64,000 bases of DNA from Burhinus oedicnemus (taxonomy: Eukaryota > Chordata > Aves > Charadriiformes > Burhinidae): positions 450,441 through 514,440 of the forward strand of contig VFFE01006671.1 in assembly GCA_008921705.1 (NCBI GenBank), read 5' to 3'. The notes beneath the pieces are model-generated. The model was not told the origin of the DNA and ran no database searches. It saw only the letters and a list, made by a program, of their open reading frames with translations. A program made the position numbers and the translations under genes. Positions 55,201 to 63,052 of the stretch are shown one piece after another. Positions within the stretch are counted from its first letter, which is position 1. Every line of letters starts with the position of its first letter.

Positions 55201-58200
55201 AAGAGGAAGTGTTAACACCTTGATATCATTATTCCAAACCTACCATGAACTTGATTTGAATGCACAGAAATGGTACCATGAAAGAGGAAGGGAAGGAAAA
55301 AAACACCCAAAGCATCCTTCAGAAGCAGAAGATGTCCTGATAAAACTGATAAGAGTGCTGGCCAATCTCTCCATTCATCCCAGTGTAGGAGCAGCTCTCG
55401 CAGCTGCCCATCGTATTGTAGAATTACTTGTTACAGTACTAGGTAATAAAATCTGTTTTGTGTGTTACCTTTGTTTAGTCTGTAAGGAAAGTTTAGAATT
55501 TCTCTACTTGACCTTCTTATCTAGGTTGAGCCATAACTAAATCTGTTCCATTGCTAAAATAAAGTCAATCTGCTGATATTCATAAACTGTTTTATGTAGA
55601 AAGCCCGTTTGAGAATGGAAGCATTGCTGCTTTGGTACTGACATTTTACTGTCTGGGGAAAAAAGCAGAAGTTTTTCATTCAGTGATAAGATTTGAAGAT
55701 ATGATTATTAAGGATAAGGAAATAAATTTTATTTTGAATAAATCTCACTGACAGTTCATATATAAGGGAAGTCTGTTCTTACAAGGTGCTACATACATGT
55801 GTTTGGTGGTGGTTTTTTTTTTAAGGTTTGCAGGTTTTGTCACTGTTCTGGATTAAGTATTCTTTTTGTTCCCCGCACTCATAACTTTCAGCCTCCTCGA
55901 AAAACTTCCTCTTATTTTTTCTTCTTTTTCAGATTTCCAACCTTTATCTCTTCCAGGTGGAAGAGAGTGTCCCTTTCCCTCCAAACGGAGGCTTAGGACT
56001 CCAGTTCCTTTACCACTTACTGATCCCTTTGTAAATCTAATTACAGGTTAGGACTGGGCAATCTGTTCTCACCATAACAGAGTTCAGTAGTGATAAGATA
56101 CATCTCAAAGAACTCAGTATATTTTAGTGTGTGATGAGAACATTAAATATTATGTAAAGACAATCAACCTGATTATATGATAGCTTACCAGTTTTACCCA
56201 CCAGCCATGGATTAGAGAAGGCAAACTCACAACTTCATCTGCACTGTCTTAAGCCCTGTAGGAGCTTCCTGGGTTGGAACTGTCTTAATCATTGTGTAAG
56301 TGCTTTTGAGCAACAAAGCTTCATTCTGCCACCCTCCCCATTTCTTGGGGACTGTATCAGTTAGTTTACTACAAAATGCTCTCTCTCCCTATGAACTTAC
56401 CTCACTTTTATATCCTTCACTCTTGGTTTCTCTGGCCATAAACCTCAGATAAATGGGTATGCACAACTTTCAGACTTGCTGGTGTAATTTTACACTGCTT
56501 AACATTCTGTCAGGAAGTCTAAGAGAGAGAATCTTTCAAATATTGTTAAAGAAGTCTTTTTCTTTTTTTCAATTTTTCATGGTACCTGACATTTCAGTAT
56601 AATAGTCCTTGGTATTTCTCTGTGTCTGTCACACAGGCCTATTTCTGCATGCGGATTCTCTTCAGTTCCATCTTAAAACTGCAAACAGGATCTGTAAAAT
56701 GTCTTAACTAACTGGTTTTAAACCACGTTGCCTTAGTCACAATGATTTTTGTAGATGAAGAGTTGGAAAGAGTGACTTTGTATTGCAATTTTTGGATCAG
56801 TTGTTCCTGTTAGCTTCTGCCATGTTACTGAAAAACAGAATAGTTGTCTGTAGTACTGGCCATGTATACTATGATTCACTTGCTTCTGAGATATAACGTG
56901 CTGCTAAGTTAGGCTCGTGTGTGTGTGTATCTACATATGCATATGTTTTTTTGGTTTTTTTACTACCAGAATACAAGTCAGTTGATGACTGTGAGGAGTT
57001 GGTCATCAATGCTGCAACAACAATCAACAATTTATCCTACTACAAAATGAAGAGTTCTGCTGTTCAAGACAAGAAGCTACACATTGCTGAAAGTAAGGAC
57101 TTTTAAACTAGTACTTTTTATATAGCGTTTTGGAAGTGAAGTTATTCATGCTTTATTTTAATACTACAGAAAATAAAGACACTTGATAGTGTTTTGTGGT
57201 ATCATATTGCTGGAATATAAAGTTCATAGGGCTAAATTCTTCCCATAATGATTTCTCATTCTTTTGGAACACAATTCTATGACTTGTGTGAAAATAGTTA
57301 GGTTGTTGACAAAACCCCTTCTTTTCCTTCCCAAAGAATTTGCCATATTGTTTTCTTTTTAGCAATTTTTGCTAGACTTGTTCAAAATTCATATGCCTGA
57401 GCCAAAATAATCATGTTGCTTTTTACTTCTAGTCAGAGTATGGTAAGAAAGTTTTTTTTCTTCTTAGTATCTTCTAAATCTGCAAAATCTGATTTATGTC
57501 TGTTTCTGGCTTATAAATCCATTGGCAGTGTAGGAGTTGTGTGATTCTCTCCCCTCTGACAGTATGGAAAAGTCATATTTTAGTGATGTGTAGGAACTGC
57601 ATCTGAGTTCTGGGACTCATTGTGTTAATGTTATACAGAAGGAAGAGAATCTATGTCTTGCATGGCTTTCTGTCTAAATAGACAAGACATGGGGGACAGA
57701 CGGAGCCTGAAGTTCACATAACAGGTAGAATGAGGAGTAGGAAAAAATATTCTGGCTGTCAACCTAGTGCCCTGACTGGTAGATATCATCTCTCTAGGTA
57801 ACAGTTCTGCTGTTCTGTCATGAGTCATTTTATCCCCCATAAGCCAGCTGTCTCTTATTGCTAGTCAGAGAAATGTGGAAACAAATGACTTCTCTGCCTG
57901 TCCCATTTGCTCTCCTTCTCCTGTTTTTATTGTTAGCATATGGAACCAGTCCCATCACCTTTCCTCTGCCTAAACTGAGGAGAGAGAAAACCTTTTGATG
58001 GAAGACCAGCAGGCTTCCTCATCCAGGAGACATTTTGAGAATACTTGCTGTTTGATACAAGTGGTGGATCCCAAAGACAAAAAATAATAATTTCAAATGT
58101 CTCTTTAAGACAAGTTCAAGGCATGTTCAGTATTGCAACATTCAAAGATGGAAGTAATGGGAATGATGCCAACCTCTTTTCTATATTTTTTTCTCTCACT

Positions 58201-61200
58201 TTTCTGTGGTAGAAGGTTTAAGGGTTCACAGATTTGAGTCCTTTATATGATAGACTGGTATCAGTGGTTCACTTCATTCTCACAGAAGACTGATAAACGT
58301 AACCTCTGTTAACATCGCTCCTTTGCTGTACACTGAAAACCTACATGATGGTAGCTCTTCCTAGGAAATGCTGAAGGTCTCATTCTGTCTGCTGAAGTTA
58401 CATGCTAATCATGTGTGAAACTCCTAAGCAGAAAAGCAGCAACCAGGTAGATGCTTTGGACGAGGGGCAATATTAAGTAGCCATTCAGAGAAAATGTGTT
58501 TGCTTGTTAGAGCAGCACTGAGAGAAGATCAATCTAATGTCAGAAAATAATTTGAGTTTTAGGAGACGTCCCACCATAAGACCATCTGTTCAGGATCTAA
58601 ATCAATTCTCTTATATGTTACAACATTTATTTCTTCTTTGTCTTCCTGGATTTTCATGAGCCCACTCAAAACTGTATAGCAAAACTGGCTGCCATTATTA
58701 CAACTGTGCTTTTAGGCTATCTTCATAACTCCGCATTTGTTCCTTTGCATTTAGTCCCATATTGGAGCTCTTTGTCTCATCTTCAAAGCCCTACGCAATT
58801 TAGCTCTTGTTCTACCAGCAGCTCACCCCCTTCACTGCAACCAGACAAACAGATAACTGTTCCCACTTACTACATTTATTGCTGGTGCTGCTTGCATTCT
58901 GATCTTTATTGACAAAAAGCCAAGCACATGTTCGTGGTATATAAGTAATTGTTTTTATTTCATTTCTTTGCAAACCAATAGCACTTTTAAAGCTGTTAAT
59001 GAGCAACAATATGGATGGAGTTGTAGAGGCTGTCAGAGTCTTTGGCAATCTTTCCCAGTATCATGAGATCTGTGACTTCATCATGCAGAAAAAGAGTGAG
59101 TTACTTTTGCATTTGTAGGAGTCCTGTTTTTAAACGTCCATAGTTCTAAAAAGGAAATGTCGTTAATAAGCTGTCTTAGGTAGCTGTCTAAGAGTAGAAG
59201 CAATCTTCTCTGAATCCAATAGTAGTCCATTACAAACACCATTTTTTTTCAGTTTCATTAAAATGGAAATATGGGAGTAGGAAAAATATGCCATGGTGCC
59301 TTCAGAAAGGTAAATACTACAAAAACTCAGTTTTTCCTAAAGATTGTAATTTTGAAGTGTCCCTTCACTCCTACAGTTTTTGAAATCCTCCAGGTTACTA
59401 ATGATATGATATAAAATGAAACTAAATTCTCATTTAGGTTCATAATCACAGATTTTTGATTCCCATGTTTGACAGCTTGTTAGCACTTTGTAACTTGCAT
59501 TTAAGATGTTTGACTGCCTCAACAGAGACCTCCTATTTGCCTCTGGGTGAAGTAGGATACAAGTCTTCTCAAGTTCTTTTGCTTTGGGTGTCTAAAGAGC
59601 TTTGGAGAAAACCAGCAACTCCTTGCTATCCACAGAAGGTGTGTCATAAGTTTAATTAAACACCAGTTCACTGTAAATTTTTTGTAGCTACCTGTCAGTG
59701 CTGAAAGTGAGGTGATATGCCACAATTTACAATCTCTTCTTATCAAGGGTGGACATATCACCGCCTCTGAAGAAGAAGGTATCTGCAAAGGGATAACTGA
59801 CACTTAACTGGTTGCTGATGAGCTGTCTCAGTCAAAGGACTGAATTTTCCACCTGGGAGAGACTGTGGTGTTGGTGTGCCAAGCTCAGGAAGAGCTGAGA
59901 GGCTGCCTCTCTGTTAGGCAAGAGTGACTCCCTCTCTGGGGTTGCCTTCCACTGCTTACTGAGTTCAGCGTCAGCAAGTGCTGCGAGATGCTGCATGTCC
60001 AGCATCTGCTTCTTGCCTGTCTCCTGCAGGAGCCCCAGGCTGCAGCAGTTCCAGCTGGACTTGGTGCAGTCTAGGGCAACCCTGCCACTCACAGAGCTAA
60101 GAACTTCCCTGTCTGAGTGCCAAATGCCAAATCCTAGCAGCTTCTGCTGACTGTGTGGTTGAGAGGAGGGTGGTACTTTTAAGAAATAAGCTGTAATTCA
60201 GTTTGCTCAACTTAACCTCTTCTGATTGGATTTTCACATTGCTTTGGTGTATTTTTATAACTAGAATTTTGTATGTGTTGCTTTGAAGAAAACCGGCGTT
60301 CAGCATGATATAATAATGGCTGTTACTCTGGGTCATGCGCCTATTCTACAAATGTCACGGTAATACGCTACAAGGTTAAATTTTTGGGTAGGGTATCCTG
60401 CATTTGCCTGCTTTCTAAGTATAAGTGTTTAGTAAGTATGTTGTAATGCCAGTTGTATGAGAAGTCTGTCTTCCCAGTAATATTGTTTCCTTTTTCACAA
60501 TCCAGTATACAAGTTCATGATTGCTTTGCTTGATGCCAAGAACCAAGACGTCTGTTTTTCTGCCTGTGGAGTTCTGCTCAATCTCACAGTAGATAAGAAC
60601 AAACGAGGTCTTCTGATGGAAGAAGGAGGAATTGGAAAGTATGTTCCTGATTATGCTTACAAAAAAGGCAATTTTGAGTAGTTTGGCCAAGGAGTTTCAA
60701 TCAAATTCCTTTTTACTGGGGCCAATAACTTGTAATGAGGAGACATAGTAGATACTCAGCATCTAATGTTGTTCAAGAAAGAGCTCTTTCATATTCTTTC
60801 ATATGTTTTTTGCAAAAGCGTTAGAGTGGTTTAGCCTACTGCAGAGCCCCAACCATAGAATAGTCTCCCGAAGATCATCCTGATAAATACAGCAGAGGAC
60901 AGTACCATACAACAAAGCAACTAAGGCATGGCTTTGCCGTAGCTGCTTATGCTTGACTTAACTGGATGCTATGTGGGCTACAGTTAATAGGCACCATTAA
61001 TGTGTATCTGTTGTAAGCATGAAGGTTACTTCAGGAACTATGATATCCTACACGGTTTCTTGCTATTTTTGTAACTACTTAGTACTGTAGGGAAGACTAT
61101 CTGATGTAGCAATGCTCAGCAGAGCATAGCTCCTGAGTTTCCTCTCTCTGAGTGTTCAGGTTTAAGGCACTTACATTCTAAGTGGTATAAGATCTTGAAA

Positions 61201-63052
61201 AACCACAGTGGATGCATCACTTGTGGCTTTGATGTTCAGATAATAGCGGATCCAGCTTAATTGGAGCAACATGAAAGATCGTGTTGCTGTGCTTGTAAAG
61301 CAGTTGATACAACCCGCATTTATGAAACAATATGCCTGACTTTGAAATGCTTTCCTATTCATACATCATGTAATTACTTTTTTATACAATGTAAACAATG
61401 CATCGTCTGCTCATCCTTCCTTCCCACGTTCTAGTTAACTTACAAAGTATAAAGCTGAAAAAGAAGAATAACAATAAGTTACAGGCAAATTGAATAATAA
61501 ATATGAGAAATTTCTATTATATAGAATATAGAACATTCTGTAGAATATAGAATGATACAGAATATAGAATTTTCTATGCTCTGTCTGAAAATTTGTGAAG
61601 ATGGAAGGAAAACCAGTAATAGTATGGAATAAATCTGGAGAATTTGGAAGTGATTGTTAAGGAGGTCATCCTCACTGTGCCAAACCGGCTCTGTGGATTT
61701 TTGGAAATGAGGTTATTGTACCAATATATAGTGGCCCTAATAAAACATGGAATTAGTCTCATCAGGGAGTTAAAGTTCAAAAAATTAGGGCAAGTCCTTT
61801 TGGCTTTTCATTAGATGCCTCCCAGTTTTCCACAATTATTGCCTTCAGAGAAGAGAGAAAAAGCAAACCTCTTTTTGGTTGCTTTTCAATTACTGCTATT
61901 TTCAGCCATACCTGAATGTAATAGTTATCCTGTGTTCCCTTTGCTAATCATCAGATTATAAATCTCACAGTGAAATAGAGCAGTGAGGTAAAGAGGGGGT
62001 CATAGGGTTGGAGAGAGAGCAGCAGTGAAGGATTACTATTAGCGAGGTCACTAGGGACAGCAGGTGAAAAACAACGTTTACTTCTGCAGCCCCAGGACTT
62101 GTGAACACTGCTGTTTGGTAATGGGAACTCTGGGTAGCTACTGTACGTGAACTGGTGCAGGCAGAAAAGTTATAGCTTAATTTCAGGGTCCTGCTTATGA
62201 TCTAGCCTGCCTTTGGTATCTGCAAGGAAGTGAAATTGGGAGAAAAGTCAAGAACCTAATGGTTCTTAATAAAACTGGCATTTCTGAGAGGAGTCCATTG
62301 GGAGTGCAGGCTGAGGAAACATGGGAAGAGGCGAGACCTGCAAAATAATCAGACTTCACTGAACGTAAGAGGTAATTCTGTGAGTCATGGAAGTATCAGA
62401 TTCCTTTGGATTTGTCTTCTGGTCAGATCCTCTGATGAGTAATAAGCTGAACCTTTTTCTGCATTCATACCATCTTTTCCAGGTGAATTCTTGATATGGT
62501 TTGGCTCGCATTGCAATCTGCCGCTCTAGTGGTAGCCACAGATTTGGGACAGTCACAGATTGTCATGAAATTTGATGGACTTTTAGTGTCTTTGAAATGG
62601 TTACATTTGTGACATACGTGATTTGAAATTGGTCAGTTGGATTAAAAAGTTATAGGGGATGGACAGATGCAGGCAGGCGTGTGTAGGCGAAAGGCACGTT
62701 CACATCCTTAGGGAACTAGACTAAATGAAAAGGGGGAAGTTACTGAGGAAGAAAGTAGCATCTTAAGTTTATTAACATAGAATTTTCATGCAAACTTTGA
62801 TGGATTCTGCATACATTTCTAGACTTGCCAGATTTTGAAGGGCTCAGGAGAAAACTACATGGAGCAAACCACTGTTTTTGTTTGATACTGACAGGTTAGT
62901 TGACTGTTTACAAGACTTTGGGCCTGCAGACTGGCAGTTGGCTTGTTTGATATGCAAAACCCTGTGGAACTACAGTGAAAACATCACAAGTGCAGCCTCA
63001 TGCTTTGGAGAAGATACCGACACGTTGCTGGTACTGCTCACATCACTCTTAG
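4021..63052 (+). CDS. ARMC2: ARMC2, 16 coding exons, C-terminal end outside window
   Basis: Armadillo-repeat protein needed for axoneme assembly. In mammals loss of ARMC2 gives short, malformed sperm flagella, and the Chlamydomonas homologue is an intraflagellar-transport adapter for radial spokes (family knowledge). Coding exons: 4021-4235, 5524-5596, 7914-8082, 9361-9571, 23160-23230, 26992-27084, 29991-30166, 31458-31560, 34097-34317, 39934-40079, 42264-42363, 55121-55442, 56970-57092, 58982-59095, 60506-60638, 62895-63052. All junctions are GT-AG and every phase matches. Together they give 809 codons plus one base with no stop. Residues 1 to about 255 are polar and probably disordered; ARM repeats run from about residue 262 to the end. 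Long stretches match my recollection of human ARMC2, for example [27 protein letters not shown] and DWQLACL. The last 40-60 residues must lie in one or more exons beyond 64000. Exon boundaries were assigned by eye without transcript data. Confidence 0.95.
4236..5523 (+). other. ARMC2: ARMC2 intron 2
   Basis: 1.29 kb. It contains a 117-codon antisense open frame (4792-5145) that resembles no family I know. No repeat was recognised. Confidence 0.85.
5524..5596 (+). CDS. ARMC2: ARMC2 coding exon 2, residues 72-96
   Basis: 73 nt, phase 2 to phase 0, acceptor ATACTAG and donor CAT|GTGAGT. It encodes [20 protein letters not shown] followed by SPLDH, closely matching the human SLHASSF...SRPISGTRLSPLE stretch. 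It is part of the disordered N-terminal region. Confidence 0.93.
5597..7913 (+). other. ARMC2: ARMC2 intron 3
   Basis: 2.3 kb. It holds a CR1 3' fragment (5890-6495) and ends with a T/GT-rich low-complexity tract (about 7780-7845) upstream of the acceptor. The rest shows nothing recognised. Confidence 0.85.
5890..6495 (+). mobile_element. CR1 LINE, 3' end of ORF2 plus tail, decayed
   Basis: A 5'-truncated CR1 in sense orientation. Its frames carry the usual ORF2 C-terminal blocks ([46 protein letters not shown]), broken by frameshifts and stops. The 3' end has the family's CCTTCCAACCTCAACTATTC tail followed by the short terminal repeat, which ends near GTTCTGTGAT. Confidence 0.9.
7914..8082 (+). 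CDS. ARMC2: ARMC2 coding exon 3, residues 97-152
   Basis: 169 nt, phase 0 to phase 1, acceptor TTTGTCACAG and donor AGA|GTAAGA. It encodes a polar segment with [20 protein letters not shown], matching the human region with RRISGARARLYRAASQG. The arginine-rich block is probably disordered. Confidence 0.92.
8083..9360 (+). other. ARMC2: ARMC2 intron 4
   Basis: 1.28 kb, AT-rich, containing the TTATA pentanucleotide repeat at 8158-8186. Nothing else recognised. Confidence 0.85.
8158..8186. repeat. (TTATA)n microsatellite
   Basis: Nearly six uninterrupted copies of a 5-bp unit (TTATA), likely length-variable. Confidence 0.85.
9361..9571 (+). CDS. ARMC2: ARMC2 coding exon 4, residues 153-222
   Basis: 211 nt, phase 1 to phase 2, acceptor GGCTATTTTAG and donor AAAG|GTCAGT. 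The product is charged, with [19 protein letters not shown] and [14 protein letters not shown], consistent with helical linkers before the ARM region. The open frame extends past the donor, but the consensus donor and the downstream exon phase set the end at 9571. Confidence 0.9.
10192..10217. repeat. Poly(T) run
   Basis: 26 consecutive T. A shorter interrupted T tract precedes it at about 10073-10094. No retrocopy was recognised next to it. Confidence 0.9.
16084..16508 (+). mobile_element. CR1 LINE fragment interrupted by an inverted CR1 tail
   Basis: Left part, 16084-16206: sense CR1 ORF2 sequence (KCKVLHL-type region, then the [11 protein letters not shown] block). Right part, 16320-16508: sense CR1 resuming at GTCCAGTTCTGGGCTCCCCA and running through GAGAAGAGAAGGCTCAG. 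Between them, 16207-16319, sits antisense CR1 3'-end sequence (TCATAGAACAGCTCAGGTTG followed by GAAGGGACCTC). About 150 bp of the element expected at that point is missing. The whole is decayed and non-coding. Confidence 0.8.
19775..20348 (+). mobile_element. Solo LTR, avian ERVL type, sense orientation
   Basis: 574 bp beginning TGTCATAGTTTC and ending AAACCATGACA, with imperfect terminal inverted repeats. A perfect 5-bp target duplication GAAAT flanks it (19770-19774 and 20349-20353), which fits class III/ERVL integration. Inside, a TATA box (TATAAAAA, 20035-20042) and a polyadenylation signal (ATTAAA, 20216-20221) follow in the order expected for U3-R-U5 on the + strand. There is no internal viral coding sequence, so it is a recombination product. 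It lies 2.8 kb upstream of coding exon 5. Confidence 0.9.
23160..23230 (+). CDS. ARMC2: ARMC2 coding exon 5 (71 nt), residues 223-246
   Basis: This short exon was found by splice logic. The acceptor is TATCTTTTAG and the donor CAG|GTACTT, and its length (71 nt) is exactly what converts the phase-2 end of exon 4 into the phase-1 start of exon 6. Joining exon 4 directly to exon 6 gives an early stop. In frame it reads [20 protein letters not shown] and continues RRVTG, a polar linker typical of the pre-ARM region. Further symmetric exons in the preceding intron cannot be excluded. Confidence 0.85.
23231..26991 (+). other. ARMC2: ARMC2 intron 6
   Basis: 3.8 kb, AT-rich, with short A/T runs and a TAT-rich patch near 25140-25200. 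No repeat family or exon was recognised. Confidence 0.8.
26992..27084 (+). CDS. ARMC2: ARMC2 coding exon 6, residues 247-277
   Basis: 93 nt, phase 1 to phase 1, acceptor TATTTTGAAG and donor AAAG|GTGGGT. It encodes [20 protein letters not shown] then LEK, matching human EEEDEIFWNTKIVPILHELEK. The acidic stretch followed by an amphipathic helix marks entry into the ARM-repeat domain. Confidence 0.93.
27085..29990 (+). other. ARMC2: ARMC2 intron 7
   Basis: 2.9 kb. It holds a short CR1 tail (27236-27352) and is otherwise AT-rich with nothing recognised. It ends in the tandem acceptor AAGTAG. Confidence 0.85.
27236..27352 (+). mobile_element. CR1 3'-tail fragment with A-run
   Basis: About 100 bp of the CR1 3' end in sense orientation: GGCAACTGTCTCTAGGTGGC, CCTGCTTGAGCAGG, then CTTCCAACCTCAACCATTCT and a terminal GATTCTGT. 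It closely parallels the tail of the copy at 6406-6495, so both belong to a similar subfamily. A run of 14 A follows the end; CR1 normally ends in a short repeat rather than poly(A), so the run probably grew later. Confidence 0.88.
29991..30166 (+). CDS. ARMC2: ARMC2 coding exon 7, residues 278-336
   Basis: 176 nt, phase 1 to phase 0, donor GCT|GTAAGT. It encodes the first clear ARM helices: [20 protein letters not shown], then [20 protein letters not shown] and [15 protein letters not shown], matching human ENIETVCAACTQLHHALEEGNMLGNKFK. The acceptor is a tandem AAGTAG. The downstream AG (29990) gives LEK-EDNIE, the same length as human LEK-EENIE, so I chose it. The upstream AG (29987) would insert one valine. 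Confidence 0.93.
30167..31457 (+). other. ARMC2: ARMC2 intron 8
   Basis: 1.3 kb with no recognised repeat or exon. Short frames on both strands look like chance. Confidence 0.85.
31458..31560 (+). CDS. ARMC2: ARMC2 coding exon 8, residues 337-370
   Basis: 103 nt, phase 0 to phase 1, acceptor CTTTGCAG and donor TTGG|GTATGT. It encodes [20 protein letters not shown] followed by MIQNDRLL, matching human NLLNVCKLIFKISRNEKNDSLIQNDSIL. It forms one ARM helix hairpin. Confidence 0.94.
31561..34096 (+). other. ARMC2: ARMC2 intron 9
   Basis: 2.5 kb. It holds an old antisense CR1/L3-like relic (31665-32470). The rest is unremarkable. Confidence 0.85.
31665..32470 (-). mobile_element. Ancient CR1/L3-like LINE relic, antisense, 3' part
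   Basis: The + strand carries the familiar reverse-complement landmarks of old amniote CR1 copies: the CCATCTAGTCCAATATTCTG block near 31682, GAGCAACAAGTTCCAGAAATT near 31938, a CTCTCTTTGAAAGGA block near 32137, and GGCTCTAAGATCTCTTTCGT near 32406. It is strongly decayed with no usable frame. Boundaries are approximate. Confidence 0.7.
34097..34317 (+). CDS. ARMC2: ARMC2 coding exon 9, residues 371-444
   Basis: 221 nt, phase 1 to phase 0, acceptor CCTTTTAG and donor CAG|GTTAGC. It encodes [20 protein letters not shown], then [20 protein letters not shown] and [15 protein letters not shown], ending SNLGHLLVQ, two further ARM units. The match to human LLEVLRSEDLQ...EAFLYCMGSIKFISGN is close. 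The open frame reads into the intron, but the consensus donor sets the end. Confidence 0.95.
35387..36114 (-). mobile_element. Solo LTR, avian ERVL type, antisense orientation
   Basis: 728 bp flanked by a perfect 5-bp target duplication GTGGC (35382-35386 and 36115-36119). The ends, TGTCGTGGTTTG and CAAACCAGGACA, are inverted repeats with one mismatch. On the minus strand a TATA box (TATAAAA, plus coordinates 35763-35769) precedes an ATTAAA signal (35513-35518), giving the orientation. The block around the TATA box (CTCAGTATAAAAGCTG) is shared with the LTR at 19775, so the two are related. No viral genes remain. Confidence 0.9.
38092..38135. repeat. 20-bp direct repeat, period 24
   Basis: GGGTAATGCTTATTCAAAAG occurs twice without mismatch (38092-38111 and 38116-38135), separated by 4 bp. 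It looks like a local tandem duplication. Confidence 0.9.
39934..40079 (+). CDS. ARMC2: ARMC2 coding exon 10, residues 445-492
   Basis: 146 nt, phase 0 to phase 2, acceptor ATATGCAG and donor TTCAG|GTATGT. It encodes [20 protein letters not shown], then [13 protein letters not shown] and [12 protein letters not shown], matching human VTATLRNLVDSSLVRSKF and DKDVCTNIARIFS. It forms one ARM repeat and was recognised from protein similarity and phase. Confidence 0.93.
40080..42263 (+). other. ARMC2: ARMC2 intron 11
   Basis: 2.2 kb. Short frames only; no repeat recognised. Confidence 0.8.
42264..42363 (+). CDS. ARMC2: ARMC2 coding exon 11, residues 493-526
   Basis: 100 nt, phase 2 to phase 0, acceptor TTTGTAG and donor CAG|GTTAGT. 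It encodes [20 protein letters not shown] and then [13 protein letters not shown], matching human KLTSYRDCCTALASYSRCYALFLNLINKYQKKQ. Confidence 0.94.
44103..44165 (+). other. ARMC2: Candidate cassette exon (63 nt, in frame)
   Basis: An acceptor with a pyrimidine-rich lead (TTATTTCTTACTGCAG) and a donor GAG|GTACAT bracket 63 nt that is open in the ARMC2 phase and reads [20 protein letters not shown] after one Phe. The length is a multiple of three and both flanking exons meet in phase 0, so inclusion would keep the frame and add 21 residues. Human ARMC2 as I recall it has no such insert. A 63-nt open frame is easily found by chance, so this is only a candidate. Confidence 0.2.
45595..47470 (-). 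mobile_element. Ancient CR1/L3-like LINE relic, antisense, about 1.9 kb
   Basis: The + strand shows the ordered antisense landmarks of an old CR1 ORF2. These include CATCCAGCCTACTATCCATT near 45632, CCTTTATCATATCCTCTTGG near 46045, a CATCAGCAAACTATTCCATA block (46556), GAACCCTGTGGAACTCCACT near 46641, and GATTATCCAGTCCTGGTGAT near 47125. The minus-strand frame at 47094-47303 reads [19 protein letters not shown], a conserved segment upstream of the reverse transcriptase core. The copy is frameshifted throughout and inactive. Ends are approximate. Confidence 0.8.
49310..49530 (+). mobile_element. Ancient CR1/L3-like LINE fragment, sense, 3' part
   Basis: Decayed copy of the ORF2 C-terminal coding end. 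The order of landmarks fits: a TTTAATCTAG block, then AATAGTGGCTGGATCTGTAC with AAATTTGAACGGGTAGTAAG, and ATCATTGGAGCAATG at the end. Similarity is judged by eye and is weak outside these blocks. Confidence 0.55.
50603..51975 (-). mobile_element. CR1 LINE, antisense, with partial reverse transcriptase ORF
   Basis: The 3' end lies at 50603 (TCATAGAGTCATAGAATGGT on the + strand, the inverted CR1 terminal repeat). Reading leftward, the minus strand encodes reverse transcriptase and its C-terminal region in pieces. Frame 51350-51751 has [30 protein letters not shown] and [20 protein letters not shown]. Frame 50688-51110 has [19 protein letters not shown] and [20 protein letters not shown]. The catalytic F-A-D-D motif reads FAND (Asn codon at 51422-51424), and frameshifts split the ORF, so it is inactive. 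It is 5'-truncated, as most CR1 copies are, and is the best-preserved element here. Confidence 0.93.
54290..54800 (+). mobile_element. Ancient CR1/L3-like LINE relic, sense
   Basis: Decayed ORF2 sequence in sense orientation: CTAGGCCTGATGAAATTTAC (SPGPDEI-type segment), CACCTGTCTTTAAAAGGAGA, an AATAACAGACTGGTCAGTGTA block (54556), AAAATCTGGAACAAATAATT, and AACATGGATTTAACAGTAAC. These follow one another in the order of the upstream reverse transcriptase region. No intact frame. The left end could extend further. Confidence 0.65.
55121..55442 (+). CDS. ARMC2: ARMC2 coding exon 12, residues 527-633
   Basis: The longest coding exon: 322 nt, phase 0 to phase 1, acceptor TTTATTGCAG and donor CTAG|GTAATA. 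It encodes [20 protein letters not shown] then [20 protein letters not shown], a basic loop (residues 577-592, [16 protein letters not shown]), and [20 protein letters not shown]. It matches human ARM repeats with [17 protein letters not shown] and [21 protein letters not shown]. The loop is also the most divergent part in human and probably projects from the solenoid. Confidence 0.96.
55443..56969 (+). other. ARMC2: ARMC2 intron 13
   Basis: 1.5 kb. A T-rich and pyrimidine-rich stretch lies at about 55800-55935. No repeat family or exon recognised. Confidence 0.85.
56970..57092 (+). CDS. ARMC2: ARMC2 coding exon 13, residues 634-674
   Basis: 123 nt, phase 1 to phase 1, acceptor TTTACTACCAG and donor GAAA|GTAAGG. 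It encodes [40 protein letters not shown] and E, nearly identical to human [30 protein letters not shown]. This is one ARM repeat. Confidence 0.96.
57093..58981 (+). other. ARMC2: ARMC2 intron 14
   Basis: 1.9 kb with no recognised repeat. Short frames only. Confidence 0.8.
58982..59095 (+). CDS. ARMC2: ARMC2 coding exon 14, residues 675-712
   Basis: 114 nt, phase 1 to phase 1, acceptor ACCAATAG and donor AAGA|GTGAGT. It encodes [20 protein letters not shown] and [17 protein letters not shown], matching human [35 protein letters not shown]. One ARM repeat. Confidence 0.95.
59096..60505 (+). other. ARMC2: ARMC2 intron 15
   Basis: 1.4 kb. A GC-raised block at about 59830-60090 stands out from the AT-rich surroundings but was not assigned to any family. 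Confidence 0.85.
60506..60638 (+). CDS. ARMC2: ARMC2 coding exon 15, residues 713-756
   Basis: 133 nt, phase 1 to phase 2, acceptor CACAATCCAG and donor GGAAA|GTATGT. It encodes [20 protein letters not shown], then [20 protein letters not shown], matching human [31 protein letters not shown]. One ARM repeat. Confidence 0.95.
60639..62894 (+). other. ARMC2: ARMC2 intron 16
   Basis: 2.3 kb. It contains a small repeat cluster at 61523-61569 and otherwise nothing recognised. Confidence 0.85.
61523..61569. repeat. Short AGAATATAGAA repeat cluster
   Basis: AGAATATAGAA occurs three times (starts at 61523, 61542 and 61559) at spacings of 19 and 17 bp. It looks like a degraded minisatellite. Confidence 0.75.
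62895..63052 (+). CDS. ARMC2: ARMC2 coding exon 16, residues 757-809, last one in window
   Basis: 158 nt, phase 2 to phase 1, acceptor ATACTGACAG and donor CTTAG|GTGAGA. It encodes [40 protein letters not shown] and [12 protein letters not shown], matching human LVDCLRDLGPTDWQLACLVCKTLWNFSENIT. The frame must continue in a downstream exon with the conserved C-terminal tail, which I do not find before 64000. Confidence 0.95.
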
